This document shows positions 17,275-27,082 of a DNA stretch of 64,000 nt, piece after piece. This DNA comes from Variovorax jilinensis. Its GTDB lineage: Bacteria; Pseudomonadota; Gammaproteobacteria; Burkholderiales; Burkholderiaceae_C. The notes beneath the pieces were generated by a model that saw only the letters and a program-made list of their open reading frames with translations, was not told where the DNA came from and did no database searches. The stretch is taken from NCBI RefSeq assembly GCF_030316885.1, contig NZ_JASZYQ010000008.1, positions 62,001 to 126,000 on the forward strand, written 5' to 3'. Positions within the stretch are counted from its first letter, which is position 1, and each line of letters starts with the position of its first letter. Made by a program: the position numbers and the translations under genes.

Positions 17275-20070
17275 ATGTCCGCCAGTCCAAACCGCATCGA
17301 ATCCTCGCCTCAGGGCAGCCCTGTCGTCCCCTCGCTTCCGACGGGCCGGGTGCCGCCTCGCCTGGTGGCGCGCGAGCGTCTGCTGGCGCGCCTGGTGGAC
17401 GAGCGGCGGCGGCGCTGCCTGGTGGTGACCGGGCCGGCCGGCAGCGGAAAGACCACGCTGCTGGCGGCCTGGCGCCAGGCCCTGGTGCCGCTGGGCTTCG
17501 AGGTGGCATGGGTCGCGCTCACGCCGGAGGACAACGAGCCTTCGCGCTTTTTCGAAAGCCTGATCGCAGCCCTGGCCGCCGTCAGCCCCGCGCTGGTGAG
17601 TGAGGCGCTCATCCTCGAGGACGCGGGCATCGTCCATCCGGACGGCATGGAGCGCATGGCCATCACGCTGGTCGGCGCGATCGAGTCGCAGGGTCGCGAG
17701 ATGGTGCTGGTGCTGGACGACCTGCAACACCTGAAGCACCCCGCGGTGCTCGAGACGCTGCAATGGCTGCTGGACTACGCGCCGCCGCGCCTGCACATCG
17801 CCCTGTCGTCGCGCGGTTCCATTCCCCTGTCGCAGGAGCGCCTGCGCGTGCAGGGCCAAGTGCTCGCATTGGACCAGGGCGACCTGCGTTTCACGCCGGC
17901 CGAGACCGAGCAGTTCCTGAAGCTCCATGTGGGCGAGCTGGATTCGCGCACGGTCCGGCTCCTGCATGAACTCACCGACGGCTGGGTCGCCGGACTTCAA
18001 CTGTTCGCCGTGGACTGGAGGAAGAGGCGGCAGGGCACGCAAGCGCCGAAGGCCGAGAGCTTCACTCAGGTGCCGCTGCGCGATGCGCGCGCCTTCACGC
18101 ACTATTTCGAGCAGGAGGTGCTGGCGCGACTGCCAACCGAGACGCTCGACGTGCTGGTGAGCCTGGCCCCGTGCAGCCGTGTCTGCCCCTCGCTGTGCGC
18201 GGCGCTCTCCGGCCGGCCCGAGACGGTGGGCGAGGCCAGCGTCCTGCTTGCGCGCCTGGAAAGCGACAACGTGTTCCTGGTGCCTGTTCAGGGTCCGCCG
18301 CCGCATGCCTGGTATCGACTGCATCCGCTGCTGCGCGAAACCCTGATCGACCGCTTCGCCCGATGGGACGAAGGCCTTCGGCGCAGCGTGCACGCGCGGG
18401 CCTTCGAATGGTTTCGCGCACACGGCGACCTGGCCGAGGCTGTGCGCCATGGCATCGAGGCGGGCCAGGACCGGCAGGCAGCCGAGCTGGTCGAGCAATG
18501 CGCCGAGGCGATGTTCGTGCGCAGCGAGCGTCGCGACCTGATCAGCCTGCTTCGCATGCTGCCGACTGCGGAGGTGCAGCGCAGCTTCCGGCTGCGACTG
18601 TGGAGCGCGCGGGCCCAGCTCTACCAGCGCGAGCTGCGCGCCTGTGACGAAGCGCTGGATTCGCTGGAGCACGACCTGCCTGCGGGAGACCCGCGCCTCT
18701 ACCAGGTGGCCCTGCTGCGCGCCGCCGTGGCGGTGCAGCGCGACGACACCGAAGGCGCTCTCAAGCTCTTGCCGCGCCTGCTGGACATGCCCGCCGAGAC
18801 CGATTCCCTGACCATCGGCGGGCGCAACAACATCCTGTCATGGCTGTACATGCACCAGGGCGAATACGAGAAGGCTCGTCGCATCCAGCAGGACTCGCCG
18901 CCTTTGCTGGTGCAGGGCGCGCCCCTGCTGAGCACGCCTTCGGGCTTGCTGCAGGGCCGTTGCCTCGTGGGCCTGTCGTGGGCCATGGAAGGGCAGATGA
19001 CCCAGGCGGAGCGCACCTACCGCGCCGTCGTCGCCGACGCCGAACGATGTGGCCGCGCCTGCGCCGACACCTACTACCTGGCCACCGCGCTGCTGGCCGA
19101 CGTGCTGTATGAGCTCGACGACACGAAGCAGGCGCGCGAACTCCTGAGCGGCAAGGCGGATGTGCTGGAGCGAATCTCGATTCCCGACGCGGTGCTGCGC
19201 GCGTTCCGGGTGCTGGCCGCGGCGCAGTTGCAGGAAGGCCATCGCATGGAGGCCTTCGCCTGCCTCGAGCGGCTCGAGGACTACGCGATCAGGCATGGGC
19301 TCGACCGGCTGCTGGCCCACAGCCTGGCCGACCAGATCCACCTGCATCAGCTGCAGGGTGAGATGACCGCAGCCGTCGACGTGCTGACGCGCCTGGATGC
19401 GCTGGGCGCCGCGCATGCGCATGCACAGGCCAGCGCCTTGGCCGACATTCCCGAGCTCGTGGAGCGCGCGCACGTGCGGCTCGACCTGATGCATGGCGAC
19501 CTGGAAGGCGCGTCGCAGCGCGTGGCCAGCCTGCTCGCACGCTGCGAGGCCCGCGGCCATGGCCGCACGGCCGCGCAATTGATGATGCAGGACGCGGTGA
19601 TCGAGGCGCGCCGCGGCCGCCCCGAGACGGCGCGGCGCAAGCTGGTCGATGCGCTGGGTCGCGGTCATCGACTGGGCCTGCAGCGCAGCCTGCTGGATGC
19701 CGATCCTTCCGCGCGCAGGCTGGTGCGGGAGCTGGCAGCGACCGAGAAGCTCGATCCGGTGCTCGCGTTCTATGTCGGGCGGCTTCAAACCACCAGCGCG
19801 GCACCCGCCCACGCAGCGCGCGCGAGTGGTGTCGCGATGCCGGTCGAGGATTTCAGCGCCCGCGAGATCGAGGTGCTGCGCCTGCTCGCGCAAGCCATGT
19901 CCAACAAGAAGATCGCCCGCGCACTCGGCCTGTCGCCCGAGACGGTGAAGTGGTACCTGAGTCGCATCTACGGCAAGCTGCGCGTCACCGGTCGGGACGA
20001 GGCAGTGGCCCGGGTGCGCGACCTGGGCTGGGACCGCGCCGGCGCGGCTCCGGGCGAGCTGCCGCGCTGA
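17275..20070 (+). CDS. Large ATP-binding LuxR-family (MalT/LAL-type) transcriptional regulator
   Basis: 931-residue signal-dependent ATPase regulator of the MalT/LAL class. Walker A GPAGSGKT is at residues 53-60 and Walker B MVLVLDDLQ near 143-151, within a STAND-type NTPase domain. A long helical, TPR-like middle region follows. The C-terminal LuxR helix-turn-helix starts near residue 860 (SAREIEVLRLLAQAMSNKKIA, then LSPETVKWYLSRIYGKL). Such proteins bind an inducer, oligomerise and activate promoters. It lies among the catabolic operons and probably controls them. An upstream in-frame ATG at 17197 is possible but would start only 8 nt after the putative operator, so 17275 is preferred. Inducer unknown. 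Confidence 0.9.
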   Translation: MSASPNRIESSPQGSPVVPSLPTGRVPPRLVARERLLARLVDERRRRCLVVTGPAGSGKTTLLAAWRQALVPLGFEVAWVALTPEDNEPSRFFESLIAALAAVSPALVSEALILEDAGIVHPDGMERMAITLVGAIESQGREMVLVLDDLQHLKHPAVLETLQWLLDYAPPRLHIALSSRGSIPLSQERLRVQGQVLALDQGDLRFTPAETEQFLKLHVGELDSRTVRLLHELTDGWVAGLQLFAVDWRKRRQGTQAPKAESFTQVPLRDARAFTHYFEQEVLARLPTETLDVLVSLAPCSRVCPSLCAALSGRPETVGEASVLLARLESDNVFLVPVQGPPPHAWYRLHPLLRETLIDRFARWDEGLRRSVHARAFEWFRAHGDLAEAVRHGIEAGQDRQAAELVEQCAEAMFVRSERRDLISLLRMLPTAEVQRSFRLRLWSARAQLYQRELRACDEALDSLEHDLPAGDPRLYQVALLRAAVAVQRDDTEGALKLLPRLLDMPAETDSLTIGGRNNILSWLYMHQGEYEKARRIQQDSPPLLVQGAPLLSTPSGLLQGRCLVGLSWAMEGQMTQAERTYRAVVADAERCGRACADTYYLATALLADVLYELDDTKQARELLSGKADVLERISIPDAVLRAFRVLAAAQLQEGHRMEAFACLERLEDYAIRHGLDRLLAHSLADQIHLHQLQGEMTAAVDVLTRLDALGAAHAHAQASALADIPELVERAHVRLDLMHGDLEGASQRVASLLARCEARGHGRTAAQLMMQDAVIEARRGRPETARRKLVDALGRGHRLGLQRSLLDADPSARRLVRELAATEKLDPVLAFYVGRLQTTSAAPAHAARASGVAMPVEDFSAREIEVLRLLAQAMSNKKIARALGLSPETVKWYLSRIYGKLRVTGRDEAVARVRDLGWDRAGAAPGELPR

Positions 20071-20078
20071 GCGGCGTC

Positions 20079-20106
20079 GAGCCTGACGAAGAGGCCCTCA
20101 GGGCTC
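20079..20106. terminator. Weak inverted repeat between convergent genes
   Basis: GAGCCTGA at 20079-20086 can pair with TCAGGGCTC at 20098-20106 with one bulge. It lies between the convergent LuxR-type regulator and alkylsulfatase genes and covers the sulfatase stop codon. No T-run is present, so a terminator role is only a suggestion. Confidence 0.22.
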
Positions 20107-21966
20107 CACCACGTTGAACATCGGCTCGAACTCCTCCAGCAGGCACAGCAGCTCCATCACGCGGTCTGCATTGCCTTCGACTTCGATCACCCGCTCGGCG
20201 GCCAGTTGGCCGAAGCCCTCGGGCAGGCCGGCCGGGTGTGTCTGCCACTGCGCCATGGCACTGCGCGACAGCGTCACCCGAGCGTCGGGCTTCTGGCGCG
20301 CCGCACCGGGCAGGTAGGTGAGGGTGGCGTTGTCCAGGTGCATTGCCCAGGTTTCGCCGCTGCCCTGGTCGTGCCACTCGATGTCCATGCGCAGGCCCTC
20401 AGCACGTTGGGCATCCAGGCGCACTGCGAACGAGTCCATCAGGAGCTCGATCGGCAGCGCACCGATGAGGTCGCGACTCACGTTGCGCCGGCGCACTTGC
20501 GGCACGCCCTTGCGCAGCTCCTGCGCGCCCAGCAGGAAGGCGTTGCGCCAGGTGGCCGATTCGGCGGCGAAGCCCATCTGCTCCAGCGCGTCGGCGCACA
20601 GCGCGCGAGCGGCCAGGTTGCCGGGTTCGGCGAACACCAGGTGGTTCGTGACCTCGGCCACCCAGCGATGCTCGCCGCGTGCGAAGTCATCGCGCGCCTG
20701 CGCCAGCAGCGCGTCGGCGCCGCCCATGTACCGGACATAGCGCGAGCCGGATTCCTCAGGGGGCAGCAGGTGCAGGTGCGCGGGGTTCCCGTCGTACCAG
20801 CCCAGATAGTGCTGCACGATGGATCGCACGTTGTGCGAAATGGTGCCGTAGAAGCCATGGTTGGCCCAGCGGCCGGCCAGCGAGTTGGGCAGCCTCATCG
20901 CCTCGGCCACCTCGATGCCCGTCAGGCCGCGGTTCATCAGGCGCACGGTCTGGTCGTGCAGGTGCTTGTACATGTCACGCTGGTCGCGCAGGTAGCAGCG
21001 GATCTCTTCATTGCCCCAGGTGGGCCAGTTGTGCTGCGCGAACACCACGTCGGCCGTCGGCGCATAGCGGTCGAGCGCCTGGTCGATGTAGCGCGACCAC
21101 AGGCGTGCATCGCGCACCTGGGCGCCGCGCAAGGGGCACAGGTTGTGCAGTGCCTGGGTGCCGATCTCGGCCATGTTCAGCGCGCGCAGGCCGGGGAAGT
21201 GCAGGAACATTTCCGACGGTGCCTCGCTTTCCAGCGCGAGGTGGAAGACGATCTCCACGCCGTCGATCACATGGGTCTCGCTCTCCTGCTCGATGCTGCG
21301 CGTGGGAGGGATCAGCGTGGTGGTGCCCATCGGCACGGCCTTGCCCATGCCGCAGTCCACCGTGCCGCAGGCATTGCGCGGCAGCGAAACGCCGAACTGG
21401 AACATGGCGCGACGGCCCATCGCATTGCCGGCCAGCACGTTCTCCGACACCGTGTGCCACATGAAGCCCGAAGGCGCCACGATCGGCACGCGCCGCGCGA
21501 TCGCATCCGCTTCGTCGAGCACGCCACGCGCGCCGCCGAAGTGGTCGGCATGGCTGTGGGTGTAGATGAGGCCGGTGACGGGGCGGTTGCCGCGGTGCTC
21601 GCGGTACAGCTTGAGCGCCGCCTCTGCAGTTTCCGCCACGGTGAGCGGGTCGACGATGACGACGCCGGTGTCGCCTTCCACGATGGTGATGTTCGAGACG
21701 TCGAAGCCGCGCACCTGGTAGATGCGGTCGGTCACCTTGAACAGGCCGTGCAGGTTGTTCAGTCGTGCGTGCTGCCACAGGTTGGCCTGGACGGTGTCGG
21801 GCCCCGCCGATTCGTCGAGGAAGGAGAAGTCGCGCAGGCTCCAGTTGACACGGCCCCTGGCGTCGGTGATGTGGGCATCGGGGATCGTGGCGATGAAACC
21901 ACGCCGGGCGTTGTCGAGGTTTTCCTCTGTGTCGGCCAGGGGCAGCAGGGAGTCCGAGATGTTCAT
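20098..21966 (-). CDS. Linear alkylsulfatase-family metallo-beta-lactamase-fold hydrolase
   Basis: 622-residue member of the SdsA1/BDS1/YjcS alkylsulfatase family, which hydrolyses alkyl sulfate esters to alcohol and sulfate. The N-terminal metallo-beta-lactamase domain has the zinc motif THSHADH (His137, His139, Asp141, His142), and further family segments appear at SEAPSEMFLHFPGLRALNMAE and AQHNWPTWG. A helical dimerisation region and a C-terminal SCP2-like domain follow. Unlike secreted SdsA1, no signal peptide is evident with the start at 21966, so a cytoplasmic enzyme is likely. The start is fixed by the conserved DTEENLDNARRGF region close behind it. It lies 38 nt downstream of a ligase gene in a two-gene minus operon. 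Confidence 0.9.
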   Translation of the reverse strand: MNISDSLLPLADTEENLDNARRGFIATIPDAHITDARGRVNWSLRDFSFLDESAGPDTVQANLWQHARLNNLHGLFKVTDRIYQVRGFDVSNITIVEGDTGVVIVDPLTVAETAEAALKLYREHRGNRPVTGLIYTHSHADHFGGARGVLDEADAIARRVPIVAPSGFMWHTVSENVLAGNAMGRRAMFQFGVSLPRNACGTVDCGMGKAVPMGTTTLIPPTRSIEQESETHVIDGVEIVFHLALESEAPSEMFLHFPGLRALNMAEIGTQALHNLCPLRGAQVRDARLWSRYIDQALDRYAPTADVVFAQHNWPTWGNEEIRCYLRDQRDMYKHLHDQTVRLMNRGLTGIEVAEAMRLPNSLAGRWANHGFYGTISHNVRSIVQHYLGWYDGNPAHLHLLPPEESGSRYVRYMGGADALLAQARDDFARGEHRWVAEVTNHLVFAEPGNLAARALCADALEQMGFAAESATWRNAFLLGAQELRKGVPQVRRRNVSRDLIGALPIELLMDSFAVRLDAQRAEGLRMDIEWHDQGSGETWAMHLDNATLTYLPGAARQKPDARVTLSRSAMAQWQTHPAGLPEGFGQLAAERVIEVEGNADRVMELLCLLEEFEPMFNVVEP

Positions 21967-22004
21967 GACAGTGGATCGGGTGGGGAATGAAAAGAAGGCG
22001 CGTT

Positions 22005-23561
22005 TCAGTGCGCCGTTGGCGCGCGTGCCGGCCAGTGGGCATCGCGCAACTCGCGCTTGAGCACCTTGCCGGCACCCGACAGCGGGAGCTCGCCGCGGAA
22101 CTCCACGCTCTTGGGGCACTTGTAGCCGGCGATCGACTCGCGGCAATGCGCACGCAGGTCGTCTTCGGAAAGACTGGCACCGGGGCGCAGCACGACCACC
22201 GCATGCACGGCTTCTACCCAGGTGGGGTGCGGAATGCCGATCACGGCGCACATGGCCACGGCCGGGTGGCGCCCGATCACGCCTTCCACCTCGGCCGAAT
22301 AGACGTTCTCGCCGCCCGTGACGATCATGTCCTTGATGCGGTCGACCACGAAGAGATGGCCGGCCTCGTCCATCCAGGCGCCGTCGCCGGTGTGGAGCCA
22401 GCCGTCGCGCAGCGCGGCGGCGGTCTCGGCGGGCTTATTCCAGTAGCCCAGCGTGATGTTGGGGCCTCGCACGACGATCTCGCCGACGCTCCCCGGTGGC
22501 AGTTCCCGGCCCCCACCGTCGACGATCTTCACCTCGACGCCCGGAACGGCGCGGCCCGCGGAGCCCGACAGTCCGAGGGCTCGACCTTGCTCGCCGTGGT
22601 TCTCGGGCGGGTTCACGCTGACGATCGGGCAGGCCTCGGTCAGTCCGTACTGGTGGAAGAACTCCACGCCGGGCAAGGCTCTCATCATGTCCTCGAGCAC
22701 CGTGGGAGGAATCGGAGAGGCGCCATAGCTCAGGCGCTTCACGCTCGACAGGTCGGTGCGCCCGAAATCGGGGTGCGCGATCAGCGCCTGGATCATGGTG
22801 GGCACCAGGGCCAGCTCGTTGATGCGCTCGCGCTCGATGGTCCGAAGCAGCTCCGAAGCTTCGAAGCCCGGGACGATCACATGGGTGCCGCCGCTCACGA
22901 ACTGCATCATGGCGCGGCTGAGCGCACCGATGTGGAAGAGTGGCGCCGAGTGCAGCAGCACGCTGTCACGCAGCGGCGGGATCGCTGCAATGCGCTGCAG
23001 GCTGCCGCACCACAGGTTGCGATGCGTCTGAATGACGCCCTTCGGAAAGCCCGTGGTGCCGCCCGTGTACATGATGCAGGCCAGATCGGCGTCGGCGCGC
23101 CGGGCATCGGGGATGGGCGCCGAATGCGCGATCAGGTGCTCGTGGCAAAGCATGCCTTGCGGCGCCTCTTCCTCGCCGAGATGGATCAGCCGTGGCGCAT
23201 GACGTGCGCTGGCGCGGATGGCATCGGCCAGCGGCGCAAAGCGGTCGTCGACGAACAGCAAGCGGGTGTCGCAGTCGTCGAGTGAGTAGACGATCTCGGG
23301 CACGCTCCAGCGGATGTTCACCGGGTTCAGCACCGCACCGGCCCACCAGGTGGCCATCAGGACTTCCAGGTAGCGGTCGGAGTTGAGCGCCAGGATGCCT
23401 ACGCGGTCGCCAGGCCTTACATCCAGGTGCTGCAGCGCCCCGGCCAGGCGCGCCACGCGCTCGGCGAATTCCCTGAAGCTGCGGCGCCGGCCGCCAAACA
23501 CGGTGGCGGTGAGTTGGGGTGTCTGCTGCAGCGATCGCTGAAGCCCTTGGGTCATTTGCAT
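22005..23561 (-). CDS. AMP-dependent acyl-CoA ligase
   Basis: 518-residue ANL-family ligase. Motifs: MYTGGTTGFPKGVIQTHRN (near residue 164), QYGLTEACPIVSVNPPEN, HTGDGAWMDEAGHLFVVDR, KDMIVTGGENVYSAEVEG and LPLSGAGKVLKREL at the end. It resembles bacterial fatty-acid or branched-acid CoA ligases. It is first in a minus operon with the alkylsulfatase, and divergent from the dehydrogenase-thiolase operon at 23769. Together they would turn an alcohol-derived acid into a CoA ester, but no alcohol oxidase is in the window. A second possible start lies two codons downstream. Confidence 0.92.
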   Translation of the reverse strand: MQMTQGLQRSLQQTPQLTATVFGGRRRSFREFAERVARLAGALQHLDVRPGDRVGILALNSDRYLEVLMATWWAGAVLNPVNIRWSVPEIVYSLDDCDTRLLFVDDRFAPLADAIRASARHAPRLIHLGEEEAPQGMLCHEHLIAHSAPIPDARRADADLACIMYTGGTTGFPKGVIQTHRNLWCGSLQRIAAIPPLRDSVLLHSAPLFHIGALSRAMMQFVSGGTHVIVPGFEASELLRTIERERINELALVPTMIQALIAHPDFGRTDLSSVKRLSYGASPIPPTVLEDMMRALPGVEFFHQYGLTEACPIVSVNPPENHGEQGRALGLSGSAGRAVPGVEVKIVDGGGRELPPGSVGEIVVRGPNITLGYWNKPAETAAALRDGWLHTGDGAWMDEAGHLFVVDRIKDMIVTGGENVYSAEVEGVIGRHPAVAMCAVIGIPHPTWVEAVHAVVVLRPGASLSEDDLRAHCRESIAGYKCPKSVEFRGELPLSGAGKVLKRELRDAHWPARAPTAH

Positions 23562-23690
23562 GGGTCGTCTCTACGCTGGATCACGGGTGCCAGTGGAGCA
23601 GGCATGGCGTCGCGCTGCGCCACCCGCCTCAGGGGGCGGGAAAGCCAGCAGCGCCTTTCGGGGGAAATCTGTCTCGCCGGTGACATCGGC

Positions 23691-23709
23691 CGCCACCCGT
23701 TGCAGGTGG
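23691..23709. promoter_or_regulatory. Putative operator, second copy (inverted orientation)
   Basis: CGCCACCCGTTGCAGGTGG lies in the 207-nt divergent region between the ligase-sulfatase operon and the dehydrogenase-thiolase operon. Its reverse complement matches 17171-17189 at 16 of 19 positions. It contains CCACC-N7-GGTGG as a perfect inverted repeat. The site is 60 nt upstream of ATG 23769 and about 130 nt upstream of the ligase start. It is proposed as a second binding site for the LuxR-family regulator. Confidence 0.5.
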
Positions 23710-23768
23710 TGGCGAGTCGGGAGGCGCTGCCTATCGTCAGGCCGTTCCCAAAGAAAAGGAGACGGGCA

Positions 23769-24908
<1,140 letters not shown>

Positions 24909-24958
24909 GGCACTGGCGCCTCGACGAGCCTCCCCTTCAACACACCAAGGAAAACCCA

Positions 24959-26146
24959 ATGACCCGCAAAGTCATCGTTGCCGGCGTCGGCATGATCCCG
25001 TTCAGGAAACCCGGAACCAGCGAGCCCTACGACGTGATGGGCGAACTGGCGGTGCGACAGGCGCTCCAGGATGCCGGCCTGGACTACACCGACGTGCAGC
25101 AGGCCTATGCCGGCTACGTGTACGGCGACTCCACCTGCGGCCAGAAGGCCCTCTATCGCGTGGGCATGTCCGGCATACCGGTCATCAACGTGAACAACAA
25201 CTGCGCCACCGGCTCGACCGCACTGTACCTGGCGCGTCAGGCCGTGCAGAGCGGCGCCGTGGACTGCGCGCTGGCCGTGGGCTTCGAGCAGATGAACCCG
25301 GGCGCGTTGAAGTCCCGCTGGGACGACCGCAAGCCCGCTCTGGAGCGCGCGCTGGAGGTGGTGGACGAGCTGGTCGGGATGCCCGAAATTCCGTCGGCCA
25401 TCCGCCAGTTCGCCGGCGCCGGTCGAGCGCACATGGACAAGTACGGCACCAGGCTGGAGACCTTCGCTGCCATCCGTGCCAAGGCCAGTCGCCATGCCGC
25501 GCGCAATCCGCTGGCCGTGTTCCGCAACGTGGTGAGCACCGAGGACGTGATGAATGCGCCCATGCTGTGGGACGGCGTCATCACCCGACTGATGGCCTGT
25601 CCACCCACCTGCGGTGGCGCGGCGGCCCTCGTCGTCTCGGAAGATTTCGCCAGGAAGCGCGGCCTTCGAACGGACGTCTTCATCGCCGGGCAGTCGATGA
25701 CCACCGACACGCCCAGCACCTACGAAGCGCGCGACATGATCCGCGTCGTGGGTTTCGACATGACGCGTCTGGCCGCCGAGCAGGCCTACGCGCAGGCCGG
25801 CATCGGTCCGGATGACGTGGACGTGATCGAGCTGCACGACTGCTTCGCGCAGAACGAACTGATCACCTACGAGGGCCTGGGCCTCGCGGCCGAAGGCGAA
25901 GGCCCGAAGCTGGTGGAAGACGGCGACAACACCTATGGCGGCAAGTGGGTGGTCAACCCGTCGGGCGGCCTGCTGTCGAAGGGTCACCCGCTGGGCGCCA
26001 CCGGCCTTGCCCAGTGCTACGAACTCACGCACCAGTTGCGCGGCAGTGCATCGGACCGCCAGGTGTCCGGCGCGCGCGTGGCGCTGCAGCACAACCTGGG
26101 CCTGGGCGGCGCGGGCGTGGTGACCATCTACCAGAAGGCCGATTGA
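24959..26146 (+). CDS. SCPx-type thiolase (paralogue)
   Basis: 395-residue thiolase with the same length and architecture as the one at 388-1575. Segments GYVYGDSTCGQ, NVNNNCATGSTAL (nucleophile Cys82), IELHDCFAQNE and GHPLGATG are present, as is GDNTYGGKWVVNPSGG, close to the form in eukaryotic SCPx. The expected reaction is CoA-dependent cleavage of a 3-ketoacyl-CoA, releasing acetyl- or propionyl-CoA; propionyl-CoA would arise from 2-methyl-branched substrates. The start follows CAAGGAAAACCCA. The stop is one base before the ATG of the following MaoC gene, so translation is probably coupled. Confidence 0.93.
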   Translation: MTRKVIVAGVGMIPFRKPGTSEPYDVMGELAVRQALQDAGLDYTDVQQAYAGYVYGDSTCGQKALYRVGMSGIPVINVNNNCATGSTALYLARQAVQSGAVDCALAVGFEQMNPGALKSRWDDRKPALERALEVVDELVGMPEIPSAIRQFAGAGRAHMDKYGTRLETFAAIRAKASRHAARNPLAVFRNVVSTEDVMNAPMLWDGVITRLMACPPTCGGAAALVVSEDFARKRGLRTDVFIAGQSMTTDTPSTYEARDMIRVVGFDMTRLAAEQAYAQAGIGPDDVDVIELHDCFAQNELITYEGLGLAAEGEGPKLVEDGDNTYGGKWVVNPSGGLLSKGHPLGATGLAQCYELTHQLRGSASDRQVSGARVALQHNLGLGGAGVVTIYQKAD

Positions 26147-26147
26147 A

Positions 26148-26585
26148 ATGATCGACAACAAGCACATCGGCATGAAGCTGCCGGTCTACAAGGCAACGGC
26201 CGAGATCGGCCAGCTGCGCTTCTTCGCCAAGTCCGTCGGCGAGACCAATCCCATCTACCTCGACGAATCCGCAGCGCGCGACGCTGGCTACACGGGCGTG
26301 CCGCTGCCGCCCACCTTCCTGTTCTCGCTCGAATTCCAGATTCCGTCGAACGCATGGCGTGAGGAACTGGGCATCGATCCCAGCCGCATCCTGCACGGGG
26401 AGGAGTCGTTCCAATACCACCGCACGGCCTACGCCGGCGACAGCCTGCAGTTCGAAACCCGCATTGCCGACATCTACGACAAGAAGGGCGGGGCGCTGTC
26501 CTTCGTGGTGCGCGAGACCCGCGTGACCGATCAGCGTGGCGAGCACGTGGCCGATCTGCGCAGCGTGCTCGTGCACCGCAACTGA
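26148..26585 (+). CDS. MaoC-family hot-dog protein, N-terminal-type (non-catalytic) subunit
   Basis: 145-residue hot-dog-fold protein of the MaoC N-terminal (FAS1-like dehydratase) class. SVGETNPIYLDESAARDAG occupies the place of the hydratase-2 motif, but the catalytic Asp and His are absent (GETNPIY in place of GDxNPxH). PLPPTFLFSL and LHGEESFQYHR are typical of this half. In two-subunit R-specific enoyl-CoA hydratases such as mycobacterial ChsH1-ChsH2, one such degenerate chain pairs with a catalytic one; the gene 24 nt downstream supplies the catalytic half. A structural or substrate-binding role is inferred. Confidence 0.87.
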   Translation: MIDNKHIGMKLPVYKATAEIGQLRFFAKSVGETNPIYLDESAARDAGYTGVPLPPTFLFSLEFQIPSNAWREELGIDPSRILHGEESFQYHRTAYAGDSLQFETRIADIYDKKGGALSFVVRETRVTDQRGEHVADLRSVLVHRN

Positions 26586-26609
26586 ACCACCTGCCAGGAG
26601 ACGACATCC

Positions 26610-27029
26610 ATGACTGCCACTACCAGGCTCGATCTGCTCAAGGTGGGCGATACGCTGCCGCCGCTGTCGCTGCCCGCCATCAGCCGCACGACGCTGGCGC
26701 TGTTCGCCGGCGGCTCCGGCGACCACAACCGCATTCACATCGACACCGACTACGCGCGCGCCGCCGGCATGACCGACGTTTTCGCGCACGGCATGTTGTC
26801 GATGGCCTACCTGGGCCGACTGCTCACGCAGTGGGTGGACCAGCGCCGCATCCGCAGCTTCGGCGTGCGCTTCACCGGCATCACGCATCTGGGCCACGTC
26901 ATCACCTGCACTGGCAAGGTGGTGGCACTCCTGGAGGTCGACGGTGAGCAGCGTGCCAAGGTCGAGATCCAGACCGCCAATCAATACGGCGACGTGAAGA
27001 TCGTGGGCGACGCCATCGTCGCGCTATGA
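26610..27029 (+). CDS. MaoC-family (R)-specific enoyl-CoA hydratase, catalytic subunit
   Basis: 139-residue hot-dog protein carrying the hydratase-2 motif FAGGSGDHNRIHIDTDYA, with Asp38, Asn40 and His43 in the catalytic positions, and the FAHGMLSMAYLGR segment. Hydratase-2 enzymes add water to 2-enoyl-CoA to give the (R)-3-hydroxyacyl-CoA, the form used by MFE-2-type dehydrogenases. It follows its degenerate partner and precedes an SDR, so the gene order hydratase-dehydrogenase mirrors the domains of peroxisomal MFE-2. The start follows CCAGGAGACGACATCC, a good ribosome-binding site. Confidence 0.9.
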   Translation: MTATTRLDLLKVGDTLPPLSLPAISRTTLALFAGGSGDHNRIHIDTDYARAAGMTDVFAHGMLSMAYLGRLLTQWVDQRRIRSFGVRFTGITHLGHVITCTGKVVALLEVDGEQRAKVEIQTANQYGDVKIVGDAIVAL

Positions 27030-27082
27030 GCCCTACGCGCCGCTTTTCATTCCAACCCCCACAACATTTCTGGAGATAGACA

